Positions 53,115 through 63,007 of a stretch of DNA of 64,000 nucleotides are shown here, in pieces. The translations under genes and the position numbers were made by a program. The DNA is taken from assembly GCA_023334545.1 (NCBI GenBank), contig JAADVB010000071.1, positions 1-64,000 of the forward strand. Reading direction: 5' to 3'. The stretch's first letter is position 1; each line of letters opens with the position of its first letter. The notes beneath the pieces are model-generated. The model was not told where the DNA came from, made no database searches, and saw only the letters and a list, made by a program, of their open reading frames with translations. Source of the DNA: Salisapilia sapeloensis (lineage: Eukaryota; Oomycota; Peronosporomycetes; Peronosporales; Salisapiliaceae).

Positions 53115-54958
53115 ATGCTGGACCTCCGAAAGCGAGCTCAGGATTCCCTCATTCTGCAATTTTCGATCAACCTCACAAGGCAGCTTTCTACACCACAATC
53201 GGTGGCCGTCATAGCGCTTCCACTTGCCGCAGGATACATGCTCTTGTCATACTATCAAAAGCCTCGTGCCTACACTCCTGCTGGTCAAACATTGCCTCGC
53301 CCAGATGGAGCGATACCACTGTTGGGTAGCACCCTACAGCTTGCTCGTAACCGTAATCGGTACATTTTGATCTCCGATCGAGTAACTCTACAAGTCCAAT
53401 AACTGATATATTGGATATGATAGGATGGGTGAATGACTTGCCGAAGTATGTGAGGATAAGGAAGGAAAACCTTGGATGCTGGATGTTCTGAATCGTCCGA
53501 TAATGGTTGTTGTATCATCCCCTGAACACATCGAAGATATTTTTAATACTCAAAGTGACATCTTTATCAAAAACCCAGCGTCACTTGACCGCAACTATGA
53601 TTTTCTCGGGCATGGCATTGTCAACAGCAATGGCAGTCATTGGAAAGTCCAACGGAAAACAGCTTCCTATTTGTTTAGCATGAAAATGATGAAGGATGTC
53701 ATGTATACAACGATTCGAGAACGCAGTCGTGAATTCATCCAAGTCTTAAATGAGCATGCAAAGCGCGGATCAGTTGTTTCAGCTCGAGTTGCATTCGTGG
53801 AATTTACAACGGACGTCTTTACGCAGGTAATAAATCATATTTGTTATCTGTATCTAGGTCATCGGTCAAACTCACACGCTATCAGATCGGGTTTGGCATT
53901 GATTTAGAAAGCATGCAGAAAGGATTGCGAGGAGAGACGAATGACTTTATAAAAAGTATTCGCGTCATGTTCTGCGGACTATTTCATCGGTTTTCACAGC
54001 CGTACTGGTACTGGAATCTCAGGCGGATGCTCGGTATTGGTGAAGAAGCGGAGCTCGCCAAAAGTAAAAAATACTTGGATGGGTTGACCTACAGTATCAT
54101 CCAAAAATCTATCGATCGAAAGAAACAAGAGTTGCAAAGTGGTCGCGCTGATGACAGCTCTGCTTCGCATGCAAAGGACTTGATCACTCTCTTCTTGGAC
54201 AGTCAAGTCAAGGAGGCTGAAAAAACAGGAAGGTTGGATGTGGACCCTACTTCGATGCGCGATATGGTTTTCAATTTCTTCTTCGCTGGATCCGCGACAA
54301 CAAGCACCACTATGGCCTGGATCCTTGTCGAATTGAATCGTCACCCGGATGTTGTGACTAAAATCCGCGCCGAGATCCGGGTCAAGTTACCACACCTTTT
54401 GAAACAGGGAGCAGACGCTCCGACCATAGAAGAGGTTGGTCAACTTCATTACTTGGAAGCTATAATTCGAGAGACACTTCGTTTAAACTCGACATTTCCT
54501 CTTGCCGGGCGATATGCCGTCCAGTCGACTACACTGAGAGATGGAACGTACGTAAGCAAAGGTACTACTGTCTTGGCTTCCTTACGAGGAACAGGATATT
54601 TGTCTAGTGTCTGGGGAGAAGACGCTCACGATTTTAAGCCCGAGCGCTGGATTGATCCGTCGACGGGAGTCATTGTTGCTTTGAGGCCATCCCAGTTCCC
54701 AGTCTTCGTACGTAAATTTCTACTATTTAGTCTAGTTTACTTTATTAACAGCGTCGTTTGTGATGGTAGCTCGCTGGGCCAAGACGATGCATTGGACAGC
54801 GCATGGCGATAGTTGAACTGCAGGTCGTAATGTGCTCCATGCTCAGCAAGTTTGATTTGAAGATGCTCGAGGACCCGTACCAAATCATCTCCACGCCTGG
54901 AGTGGAGTTTTCTGTGAACAGCGAGTTGCCAATAAAGATAAAACCGTTTCAAGATTAA
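53115..54958 (+). CDS. Cytochrome P450, with one apparent frameshift
   Basis: A membrane-bound haem mono-oxygenase. Exons 53115-53352, 53424-53826, 53886-54707 and 54770-54958; introns 71, 59 and 62 nt. The N-terminal anchor is AVIALPLAAGYMLLSYY. Later come LGHGIVNSNGSHWKVQRKTA (C-helix), FFFAGSATTSTTMAW (I-helix, with Ala in place of the usual acid), the ExxR motif IIRETLRL, FKPERWID, and after the last intron the haem-binding core LAGPRRCIGQ with the cysteine ligand. Choosing the acceptor at 54769 brings the haem motif into frame; the nearer AG at 54751 would destroy it. In exon 2 the frame changes by one base at about 53439-53442 (after WVNDL). Either one G is missing or the first intron ends later, near 53445. 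It resembles the CYP86-clan fatty-acid hydroxylases of oomycetes. About 509 residues if repaired. Confidence 0.8.
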
Positions 54959-56218
54959 TTGAGAGCGCACGAAGATGCTCTAGATGACACAATTGCAAAT
55001 GAAATGAAAAAGAACCGAAAATAAAAGAAATAAAAAATCCTTTAATGTGTTTGCTTCTATACAAATGCATGCTGAGCATGATCAAATTGAGCATGCAGTG
55101 GTAAATGTGTTCTAAGTTTGGTCACGTCTTATCACTTTATTTTTAAGCTGAGGCATTGGGTAAGTGGCTCTCGGATAACTTAATATCGTTGAGGAAGTTT
55201 GGAGGAGGTTTTCTTCTGGCATAAATGTCCATCGAAGCACGAGGACAATAAAAAGTGTATTTATATACTTAGATTAAGCCAAGTAGAAAGCTCTTGGTGT
55301 GCAGGATGAGAGAGGAAGCACGTGATGGATCTAAATCGAACCTATGTCAATTAAATCTGAATTTTTACGAAGCGCATCTGTATAGCTACACATCTGAGCA
55401 CTTGACATCAATGTAACTCACCTATAATTCAATCTAATTCATCTCAGCGACTGCATCAATGCCAAATCTCTTATATTGAGGTTGAGATCAGCTTCCTCTA
55501 GACCGTTTTTTACAATATAATTCGCGGTCGTGCAAGGCATAACCAATACGTAAAACCGAACAGATACAAGCTGTAGCTGGGTTCATATCCGGATAATAGT
55601 TCTTTAAAGCGGCAAAAAGGCAGATTATAGCAAAGTTCGTCTTACCCCTAGGTTTCCATATTCTTAAATACGTGGTCGAACTGTTGCAATTCTCAACTCG
55701 ATGGTGCTGCAAACTGCATGGCGTTGAGAATAGCAATTTTAGTATATTAAAGACCACCAGCGATGAACTAGATCGAGGATATGGTGCATCATCTCTACGG
55801 AGATCAATCATCACTTGATCTTGTATTCTTAGTTTGGTTGGAAAGCTACATCGGCCATGTATACAAGCATTTCCATGGCATGTGATAGAGTCAAATACGC
55901 AAATCGCAACGGGCACAGGGTTGGCTGACTTAGGGTATTAAGAATAGTATTCACAAATGTGAATCTTGATGTCACTGCATGCGGATGCTATGCAAGTTTT
56001 CTTTTGAACTACACGTATGTTCCTGCCTCTTGAGTTGTGTCCTTTAGTTCTATATCTTATCAATTTTGTCAATGTTGGATCCACCAGACATAAAGCCAGG
56101 ATAAAACGGAATGTCTATCTTTCAAGTTAATTTCTTCTGTATATGAGACGTTTATGAGCATGAAACGTACCGTTGACCCGGAAGCATCAGATCCGCCTCT
56201 TCATCTTCTAATAAAAGC
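54959..56218. other. 1.3-kb gap, AT-rich
   Basis: No supported gene. The minus ORF at 55488-55916 starts with a Cys-rich EGF-like stretch (CHGNACIHGRC), but the rest is unlike a protein; see rejected items. Confidence 0.4.
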
Positions 56219-56953
56219 ATGACCTACCAAGGGTATTTAATCCAACACTTGCATCGCCAACCTTCGCGAGTACTCTTCTTCTCGATAGAAGACGGATATT
56301 TACGAGCGTATACATCAAGCGACAGTGACCAAGTGGTGGAAGAAATGAAACTTACGGGATGCCGCATCAACGTCAAAGCACAAAGACGAGGAGATGGGAT
56401 CCCAAATAGCTTTTACGTCGAGACTCGCTACGTCATTGTGAAGGACCGAACCTACACGCTAGATAAACCAGTAAGACTCGAGCTTTCTGCTGTATCCAAT
56501 ACGCAACGACAAGAGTGGGGCAAAGCATTGCATTCGTGGCACCGGTACTATTGGCGTGATCCAAGTCAGCGGTTGTCGGATACAAGCGAATCTGGATCCA
56601 CTTCATCCATTAGCTCCACCAGTGTATCTACTTCGGAGTTGTTGGTACTTGAAGACGCCATCACGAAGGCAAAACTGCTCGATGCCTTACAAAGATACCA
56701 GCGGACTGCTCAATCAAGCAATATGAGCTCCATATCATTATCAAAGCAACCCCTTGCGTTTTTAAAACGGACGCTATCGATGTCGATCTCGACACGACAC
56801 AGTGATGAGGACAACCAAGAAGAGAAAGAGGAAGCTGCAAGTGAGAATAACAAAAAGGAAGTACAATCCGCTCGATCTTTTCTGTCGTTCGGAAAACCTT
56901 CGTGCACTTCGAAATCCGCCAACTTAAACAACCAAAAGGAGTATGTGCTTTAA
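56219..56953 (+). CDS. PH-domain protein
   Basis: 244 residues, single exon, ATG 56219 (MTYQGYLIQHLHRQPSRVLF). Residues 1-110 form a pleckstrin-homology fold: GYLIQH at the first strand, RVLFFSIEDGYLRAYTSS, a long central loop, RYVIVKDRTYTL, VRLELSAVSNTQRQEW and the closing helix with its invariant-type Trp (WGKALHSWHRYYW). A Ser/Thr-rich linker and a helical stretch (LEDAITKAKLLDALQRYQR) follow, then a Lys/Ser-rich and acidic disordered tail. It may bind phosphoinositides or proteins at membranes; many small PH proteins of this kind occur in oomycetes. It is isolated, with more than 1 kb on its left and the tRNA region on its right. Confidence 0.75.
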   Translation: MTYQGYLIQHLHRQPSRVLFFSIEDGYLRAYTSSDSDQVVEEMKLTGCRINVKAQRRGDGIPNSFYVETRYVIVKDRTYTLDKPVRLELSAVSNTQRQEWGKALHSWHRYYWRDPSQRLSDTSESGSTSSISSTSVSTSELLVLEDAITKAKLLDALQRYQRTAQSSNMSSISLSKQPLAFLKRTLSMSISTRHSDEDNQEEKEEAASENNKKEVQSARSFLSFGKPSCTSKSANLNNQKEYVL

Positions 56954-57463
56954 ATTAAATTGTCATACAAAAATTTATAAATCGTCGTGTTTGAGTACTG
57001 AGCAGGAGAAAGTATTATCATATGAAATGCATGAAAACAATACTATGGTAAGCTACTACATTGGAGATCCACGCAGTGCTGCTTGACCCTCGGGCCAATT
57101 AACAAAAGTAACTACTGACCTAAATCCTATAAAGTCTACTTCTGTAATATCCTTATTTTCGGACAATTGACTAAAGCTAATGAATTTCCGTGCTGAGGTT
57201 TCCAGATGAATCACCGGTGCATTGCTGTGAATCTACTTCACCGTCTAGCTTTCCGTTCATTGTTTTGTTCATGCATCCGGCTGAGTAAATGAGCATGAAA
57301 TATTCAGGCGGATGATTGAGTTAAATTACATATTTATCGCAATGTCAAGAAGAGCATGTCTTTTGGTACCCAACAGCGCAGCATCCTAGATCAGTTCCAT
57401 GTTGAAATATTTAATTTGTAATCTTATGTTTTATATACTATAAAAGGGAGAATCCGCTTAAGT
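56954..57463. other. Flank of the first tRNA-Tyr gene
   Basis: AT-rich, no open frame. A TATA-like TTTTATATACTATAAAAGG lies about 20-40 bases before the tRNA. Confidence 0.4.
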
Positions 57464-57566
57464 CCGAGTGTAGCTCAGTTGGTAGAGCGATTGACTGTAG
57501 TGGTACATACTCATCTGAGTATACTTGGAAATCAATTGGTCACCGGTTCGATTCCGGTCACTCGGA
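57464..57566 (+). tRNA. tRNA-Tyr (GUA) with 30-nt intron, copy 1
   Basis: The cloverleaf folds as a 7-bp acceptor (CCGAGTG/CACTCGG), D arm GCTC..GAGC, anticodon stem ATTGA/TCAAT with loop CTGTAG+A, and T arm ACCGG TTCGATT CCGGT, discriminator A. The anticodon is GTA. The intron (30 nt) lies one base 3' of the anticodon, the standard eukaryotic position, and contains the inverted repeat ATACTCA/TGAGTAT. The intron-free length is 73. An A box, a B box (GGTTCGATTCC) and a downstream T-run support Pol III transcription. Confidence 0.96.
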
Positions 57567-58596
57567 TACTTTTTTCGATTGCGAATTGGCTAGAGCTCTT
57601 ACATGTCATGACGCAAATGAGCACGCACAACTTCATTTTTTCTCTGTAAGGCAGTACTCTACCCCAGTGGCTTTTGCGTGTCTGCAAGGAGTGTACCAAA
57701 CGTTATATTGCCAGCTTTCACACCGAAAGGGCCGTCCGATAACCTATCATATTATGATCAAAACACATTCAATTCTCAGACGAGCGTCCGTTCCAGCTCT
57801 TCTTGCCAACATGTAGAGACCAAAATGGCCAATAAGTAAACGTCACAAACACATTTTCGACATGCTCTGTATGTCAACCAATAACGTATTTTACAACGTA
57901 AGCTTTGCTCGAATCGTAGAGGTACAACAATATCTGTTTCTGCATTTAATGACCAGTGGGCAAAGACAATGTTCGGGTCACTACTAAAAACTGTTTTATT
58001 CCTTACTTCATTTGTAGGTTGCTCGGAGCATGATGCTAGATTATTGAACAGAATTTCTTGCATGCACGCCAGTGATGTATGTCGCTATGTGAAAAATAAA
58101 CAAATTACCGTGTTAGCAAAGATATTCTTGCTACTATCCGGGTAAAGCGATGGTAGAACACAATCTCAGTGTTGGACTATAGTTTTGGATGACGTATATT
58201 GTTCAGTCGTGTCAAGCTCAACTTTGTCTTTGAAGATAATACTGTGGCATTCGACGTTTGTTGTAGAAAGCATATTACTTTCGGCCACACAATCGGTGGA
58301 ATTAACTATCATAAACATGAAAAACATATTCAATGGTCATCACATCCCTACATTCCCTGATAGCCAAACATTAAAGTTTATAAGTACATATACTCCTTGT
58401 ATCAATATTGTATTATGAGCACGGATCAGTTAAAATGTGAGCATAAAGCTTGTTCGCTCAAAGCACATTACCATGGCCAACATATTGAACATTGCATAGT
58501 AACGCAGTTAAAGATCACTTTCAAAGCAACTTGCTGTTCATAACGTCTATATATATAAACTGTTTATATATTACATAAGATTGTTGCCAATCAAGC
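57567..58596. other. Spacer between tRNA-Tyr copies 1 and 2
   Basis: AT-rich and closed in all frames. A run of alternating TATATATA lies 30-50 bases before copy 2. No gene seen. Confidence 0.45.
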
Positions 58597-58699
58597 CCGA
58601 GTGTAGCTCAGTTGGTAGAGCGATTGACTGTAGTGGTACATACTCATCTGAGTATACTTGGAAATCAATTGGTCACCGGTTCGATTCCGGTCACTCGGA
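58597..58699 (+). tRNA. tRNA-Tyr (GUA) with 30-nt intron, copy 2
   Basis: Identical to copy 1 over all 103 bases, intron included. The flanking AAG before the acceptor and TTTCTTTTTCAACT after it are shared with copy 3 but not copy 1, suggesting copies 2 and 3 are the more recent duplicates. Confidence 0.96.
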
Positions 58700-59776
58700 T
58701 TTCTTTTTCAACTATTTTTTTTACAGATTGTAGCCGCGTTTGTTTCTGTTTCCACACTTTTGGAAGAAGGGCTTCAATAGAAGGCTGTGTTGAGGGTATG
58801 TATAGCAACTTTTACTCTTAGTTCTTTATAGTTGTGAATGATCTACAAGAAGGAATTGATTAGTCTGACAGTGTTGCCATATATCTAAATCTGGATGCTG
58901 TCAATTCATATCTGTACGATATGGTATGTGATTGCTACTATTAAAGCAATTCCTATGCTTCCATTATACTTCTAAGCTGTGATAGATTCTCCATCAACCT
59001 TCAGGAACAAAGGTAAAATACCAACGCGCAGAAATTGAAGTGGAGTCTACTCAACATAGAAATGCTGTGTATAAAGCTCCATTGCTTTCTACTTAGCATG
59101 CTTCTACTAACGGCGTACTCGTGCTCGTTGCTTGAAAAACTGAACTCACACGATGTGAATCTGCTTCAATGTGGATGGGTAATTTGTTAGTTTGATTGTG
59201 AATATCACACGCCTGCAAATGTCTTGCCACAGTTTCGATTTTCGCACTAATGTATAGATCGAATAGAAATAGAATGAAGCCTGGTGATAGATTTAAGTCG
59301 ACACAGGGCAAGATTCCGGCTAGCTCATACGTACGCTCTCTTGAACCAAAACGCCATGACTGTGCACAACTAAGCCTTAGCAAGCCTAATGCATTGTGAG
59401 TTCTGGTGCATACGCAAGCAGTATATCTAATTGTTACATTTTTAAAGGATACAAGTACACTTCATTGCGTATTTGTGTCTGGAGCACCACTTAACAAGCA
59501 ATCCCACCATAAAGGTACTCTTTTCAGCACAACTTGGTATACATGGTCAGTAGCCGTAGTGCGCATTCTTCCTCAAATACGTGTCATCCTAGTCATTTGA
59601 TCAGCACACCTCTACGTCAACTCTATCGACTTTGTAACCAAGAAAAGTAAAGCAATATATGTAGAAAAGTATATTTTACGATAGATTACACAGGCATATA
59701 TTGAGCTTCGCAACAGAGCTGTAGTTGTAATCTTTAAGACAAAAAGCATTGTCCAAAAGGTAAGTTGAAAAAGAAA
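58700..59776. other. Spacer between tRNA-Tyr copies 2 and 3
   Basis: AT-rich, no gene. The ORFs 59093-59383 and 59406-59600 show nothing recognisable. Confidence 0.45.
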
Positions 59777-59879
59777 TCCGAGTGACCGGAATCGAACCGG
59801 TGACCAATTGATTTCCAAGTATACTCAGATGAGTATGTACCACTACAGTCAATCGCTCTACCAACTGAGCTACACTCGG
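59777..59879 (-). tRNA. tRNA-Tyr (GUA) with 30-nt intron, copy 3 (inverted)
   Basis: The reverse complement is identical to copies 1 and 2 over 103 bases. It is transcribed away from the neighbouring hydrolase gene, whose start lies 120 bases to the right. The 3' flank (TTTCTTTTTCAACT) provides a T-run terminator. Confidence 0.96.
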
Positions 59880-59998
59880 GCTTATCTGTTAATCACTCTA
59901 TGTTATATAAAAAATAATATTTTTGTATACAAAGATACTCGTTTCGATGTGTTGTGGTGCGTGTCGAGGTACCAAAGTTCAATCAACAATCCGAGGGA

Positions 59999-60952
59999 AT
60001 GAGCAAAATCGTCACGCTTATCATCACTCACGCCGGCAGTTACTGCCCCGAAGTTTGGGATCCCGTGATCGCGCGACTTCGGCAATCCCCTTTATATAGC
60101 CAGGAAGATATTTCGATTGACATCGTGCCATTTACCAATAAGTACCATGGAAAGCGATACGAAAACTCTACTCCCGTCGAGCTCGATTTAAGTGATCCCG
60201 AGAATCCACGCGCATGGGCTTCAATAACTGAGTACCAAGAGTGGGCGCCTGATGATATATACGCTGAGTTAGAGCGAATCTGGAAACAAGATGACGAGGC
60301 AAACAAACCCAGACGTGACATCATTGGTGTCGGCCACTCCTTCGGTGGTGCATCGTTATGGCTCACAGAAGTGCGTTATCCGGGTACATTCGCTGGCTTG
60401 GCACTGTTCGAGCCAGTGACATCACGCGACCAAGCCTTGCTCGACTATATCGCTCGCTTTTACATTCCAGTGACACTTAAACGTAAATGGAAATGGGATT
60501 CTCGTGAAGAAGCGGAAGCTTACTTTGCCAATTATCGCGGCTTTCGAAAGTGGGATAAAGACGCCATCAAAGGTTATGTGAAAGGAGCGATTGTGAAAGC
60601 GAATGAGGACCCGTCCGACTCGACAGTAATGCTGGCACTACACCCTCACGTGGAAGCTGCAGGTTACTGCAGTCGACAGGTCGATATAAATGACGAGGAA
60701 GCTTCGCGAGTTCAATGTCGTGTGATTTTCCACGGCGGTGACAAGTCACAATTGTATCAAAAAGATACGGTCTTCCGTCAGTTGGAAGCGCAGATGCCGG
60801 ACAAGTACTCTGTCGGGGAAGATGTCGCCAACACCGGCCATTTGCTCGTCATGGAGGACCCAGAGACGGTAAGCCGTCGCGTACTCCAAGCCTTGGAAAG
60901 GTTCCCACCCTTCCAGAAAACGCCATTGACATCTCGACTTCCTAACCTCTAA
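59999..60952 (+). CDS. Alpha/beta hydrolase, LPX1-like
   Basis: 317 residues, intronless, from ATG 59999 (MSKIVTLIITHAGSYCPEVW); 15 non-ATG-linked codons precede it. The first strand and oxyanion region are LIITHAGSYCPEVWDPV. The nucleophile elbow is GVGHSFGGASLWL, with Ser as nucleophile. The acid is in VIFHGGDKS, and the His is in NTGHLLVMEDPE. A Trp/Lys/Arg-rich cap region (VTLKRKWKWDSREEAEAYF) covers the site. This matches the family of fungal peroxisomal lipase LPX1, but the C-terminus (RLPNL) is not a PTS1 signal, so a peroxisomal location is not supported. The substrate is unknown. Convergent with eRF1. Confidence 0.8.
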   Translation: MSKIVTLIITHAGSYCPEVWDPVIARLRQSPLYSQEDISIDIVPFTNKYHGKRYENSTPVELDLSDPENPRAWASITEYQEWAPDDIYAELERIWKQDDEANKPRRDIIGVGHSFGGASLWLTEVRYPGTFAGLALFEPVTSRDQALLDYIARFYIPVTLKRKWKWDSREEAEAYFANYRGFRKWDKDAIKGYVKGAIVKANEDPSDSTVMLALHPHVEAAGYCSRQVDINDEEASRVQCRVIFHGGDKSQLYQKDTVFRQLEAQMPDKYSVGEDVANTGHLLVMEDPETVSRRVLQALERFPPFQKTPLTSRLPNL

Positions 60953-61330
60953 ATACACATACGAAAGTTGCTCTGTCCACTCTATCATCCACCTACTGAA
61001 CCCACTCGTTTTCATCTTGCTCTTTGTATGCTGACAAAACATGAAGACACTCGCCTTTTCGACTGAAACATGCTCGAAGAGTGCTGTGATAGTATTTGTC
61101 GGTCCTGCAGCTTCTTTCTATGCTACTGCTGCACGACAGGATGCTGCGAGATCGGAGCCACAGCGGCAGGGTCCCACAGTCGTCGACACCACGGACGGTA
61201 CCCTCCAACACAACCTGTGAACGTCACGCCCGTGGCGATTCCATCTCGACGCAAGTAACTAAGAGCGTAAAACGAAAAAAAAGCATGCTTGTTTCTACCT
61301 CTTATCCATTCCTCCGACGCTTTGTCTAAA
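60953..61330. other. Convergent 3' flanks
   Basis: Space between the hydrolase stop and the eRF1 stop. The small ORFs here have no coding features. Confidence 0.4.
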
Positions 61331-62730
61331 TTAGATGAACACATCGTCGTCAAAGTCGTCGTCATCATCATCGTCAAAGTCGAACTCTTCATAGTCCATG
61401 TCCATAAAGTCGACTTGCCAGCGCAAGATACCGCCAATGCCACCAAAACCTTTGCAGAACTGACTACCTTCCTGACTCTTGTCCGTCACAAACTCCAAGG
61501 TTGTTCCGAATTCCTTGTAGTGGTTTGCGAACCATTCGACCAGTGGCTCCTTCTCGACAATCTCCAACTTGGCTTGCGTCTCCTTGTCGATAAAGTTCGA
61601 GTCCACCGTTTCTTCCGACGGAGACAAGTTCTTCACTTCCGTCGCGCCAGTGCTTTCATTGCGCAGCTCAAAGCGATGGTGCGGAAGGTCCTCCCAAATG
61701 ATCAAAGTTTCCACTGCACCTAGATCCAACGCGTGCATCGTATCGGTGATACCGAAACAGTACTTGCCAGAGTCTTGCGCGATCTCTTCCATGTACTTGC
61801 AAATGAGCTTCTTTTCCTGGACGAACTTGACGTTCGACAGCGTTTCCGCCGAAAGCTCAATAGCTTGGTTAAAGCCATTCTCGCCACCGTACGACACATC
61901 CACGACCTTGACGACGATCTCTCCGAGACGTTTGTCGAACATGTCAGACTGGTTCAATTCGTTCTTAAAGTCAGCCGAACCAGCGAGCACGAGGTTCGAG
62001 ATGTTCGGCTTGTCGCTCGTGATAAAGAGCTGCGTCGCAGTCTCCGCCACCTTTCGAATGTAGTTATGACGCTTTTCCATACGCAGACGAGCGAAACGGA
62101 GAGCGGACTGACCACCTCGACCGTGCTTCTTGGGCAGATCGACGCTGAAGCGATGGAGGATTTCACGCGTGTTACCGGCGACGGTACCGAAGAGGGCTCC
62201 GTTACCATCGACGACGATGAATCCGAAGCGGTCATTGTCCTGCAGCAGTTCATTCAGGGCTTCCGTGTGGAACTTGTTGTCACACATGTAGAGACTCGTG
62301 TTGATCGGACGGAAGGGCTCGAAATCAATGTTCACCTTCTTCTCCTTGCCTTCATCCGTCACGATCGTACCACAGTAGATGATCAGACCATTCGGAGGAC
62401 ATTTGCTGTACTGCTTAAGACGTTGCTGCGTGGACGTGATAGCACCGAGGACCGAGAGACGGTTGACACGAGACTTGATGTTCGAGGCCGTGCCGAGCTC
62501 ATCCGTAAGCATCTTGTTGACACGAGAGATCTGGTCTTTGGGCGGGATGATGAGAGAAATCATGCTTGTTCCGTTGCTATAAGTACAATATGTTAGTGCT
62601 ATAGCATGGCGGTACGAAATGAATCGACGTACCCACGCGCGGCTTGGAGTGACTTGATGAGCTTCTTCACCTTAAACAGCTCGACCTGGTCGTCTGTCAT
62701 ATTGGGGTTGTTCTCTGGGTTCGACGGCAT
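61331..62730 (-). CDS. ETF1: Eukaryotic peptide chain release factor eRF1
   Basis: Recognises all three stop codons and triggers peptide release. Exons 62730-62633 and 62576-61331 (56-nt intron, phase 2) give 447 residues. The first exon encodes [19 protein letters not shown] and continues to LQAARGN across the splice; the long ORF alone would miss it. Visible are NIKS (in [12 protein letters not shown]) and YxCxxxF (YMCDNKF) for stop-codon reading, GGQ ([14 protein letters not shown]) for hydrolysis of the peptidyl-tRNA, and an acidic tail ([14 protein letters not shown]) that contacts eRF3. NIKS and YxCxxxF are canonical, which fits the standard genetic code read throughout this window. A TATAAA-like element lies about 10 bases upstream of the ATG. 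Confidence 0.97.
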
Positions 62731-63007
62731 CGTTGCTCTGCTTTATACGCTCAAAGGAAAGTCGCAAAGGGAAGAGGGAGGAGATCGAGGCGAACTTCGG
62801 ATGGAATGTAGCTCTCGGCCAGCCAAACGGATTCGATATGTGATGGACACGATTTATCGGAACACAGTCGAGCAAGTCGTGTTTATCAAAATATTACAAC
62901 TATTCATGCTTTCCACCAATGACAGAGCAGAGAAATGAAAATTACGCGAAAGGACGATAACAGACGAATGTATAGTGCAACCTATAATGGACCGTGTATA
63001 GCTAGAG

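Noticed and set aside
55488-55916. Minus ORF of 142 codons with an EGF-like Cys pattern (CHGNACIHGRC)
   Set aside because: Only the first 25 codons look protein-like; the rest has mixed composition, an early irregular codon pattern and no domain. At most a remnant exon.
58612-58821. ORF reading MVERLTVVVHTHLS, found again on the minus strand at 59676-59864
   Set aside because: This is the translated tRNA-Tyr sequence read twice, not a repeated protein gene.
57464-59879. tRNA-derived SINE or mobile element
   Set aside because: The copies are full tRNA genes with Pol III terminators, no tail, no target-site duplication and only short shared flanks.
61733-62596. Plus ORF of 287 codons opposite eRF1
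   Set aside because: Antisense of a highly conserved gene with codon bias; no recognisable protein features.
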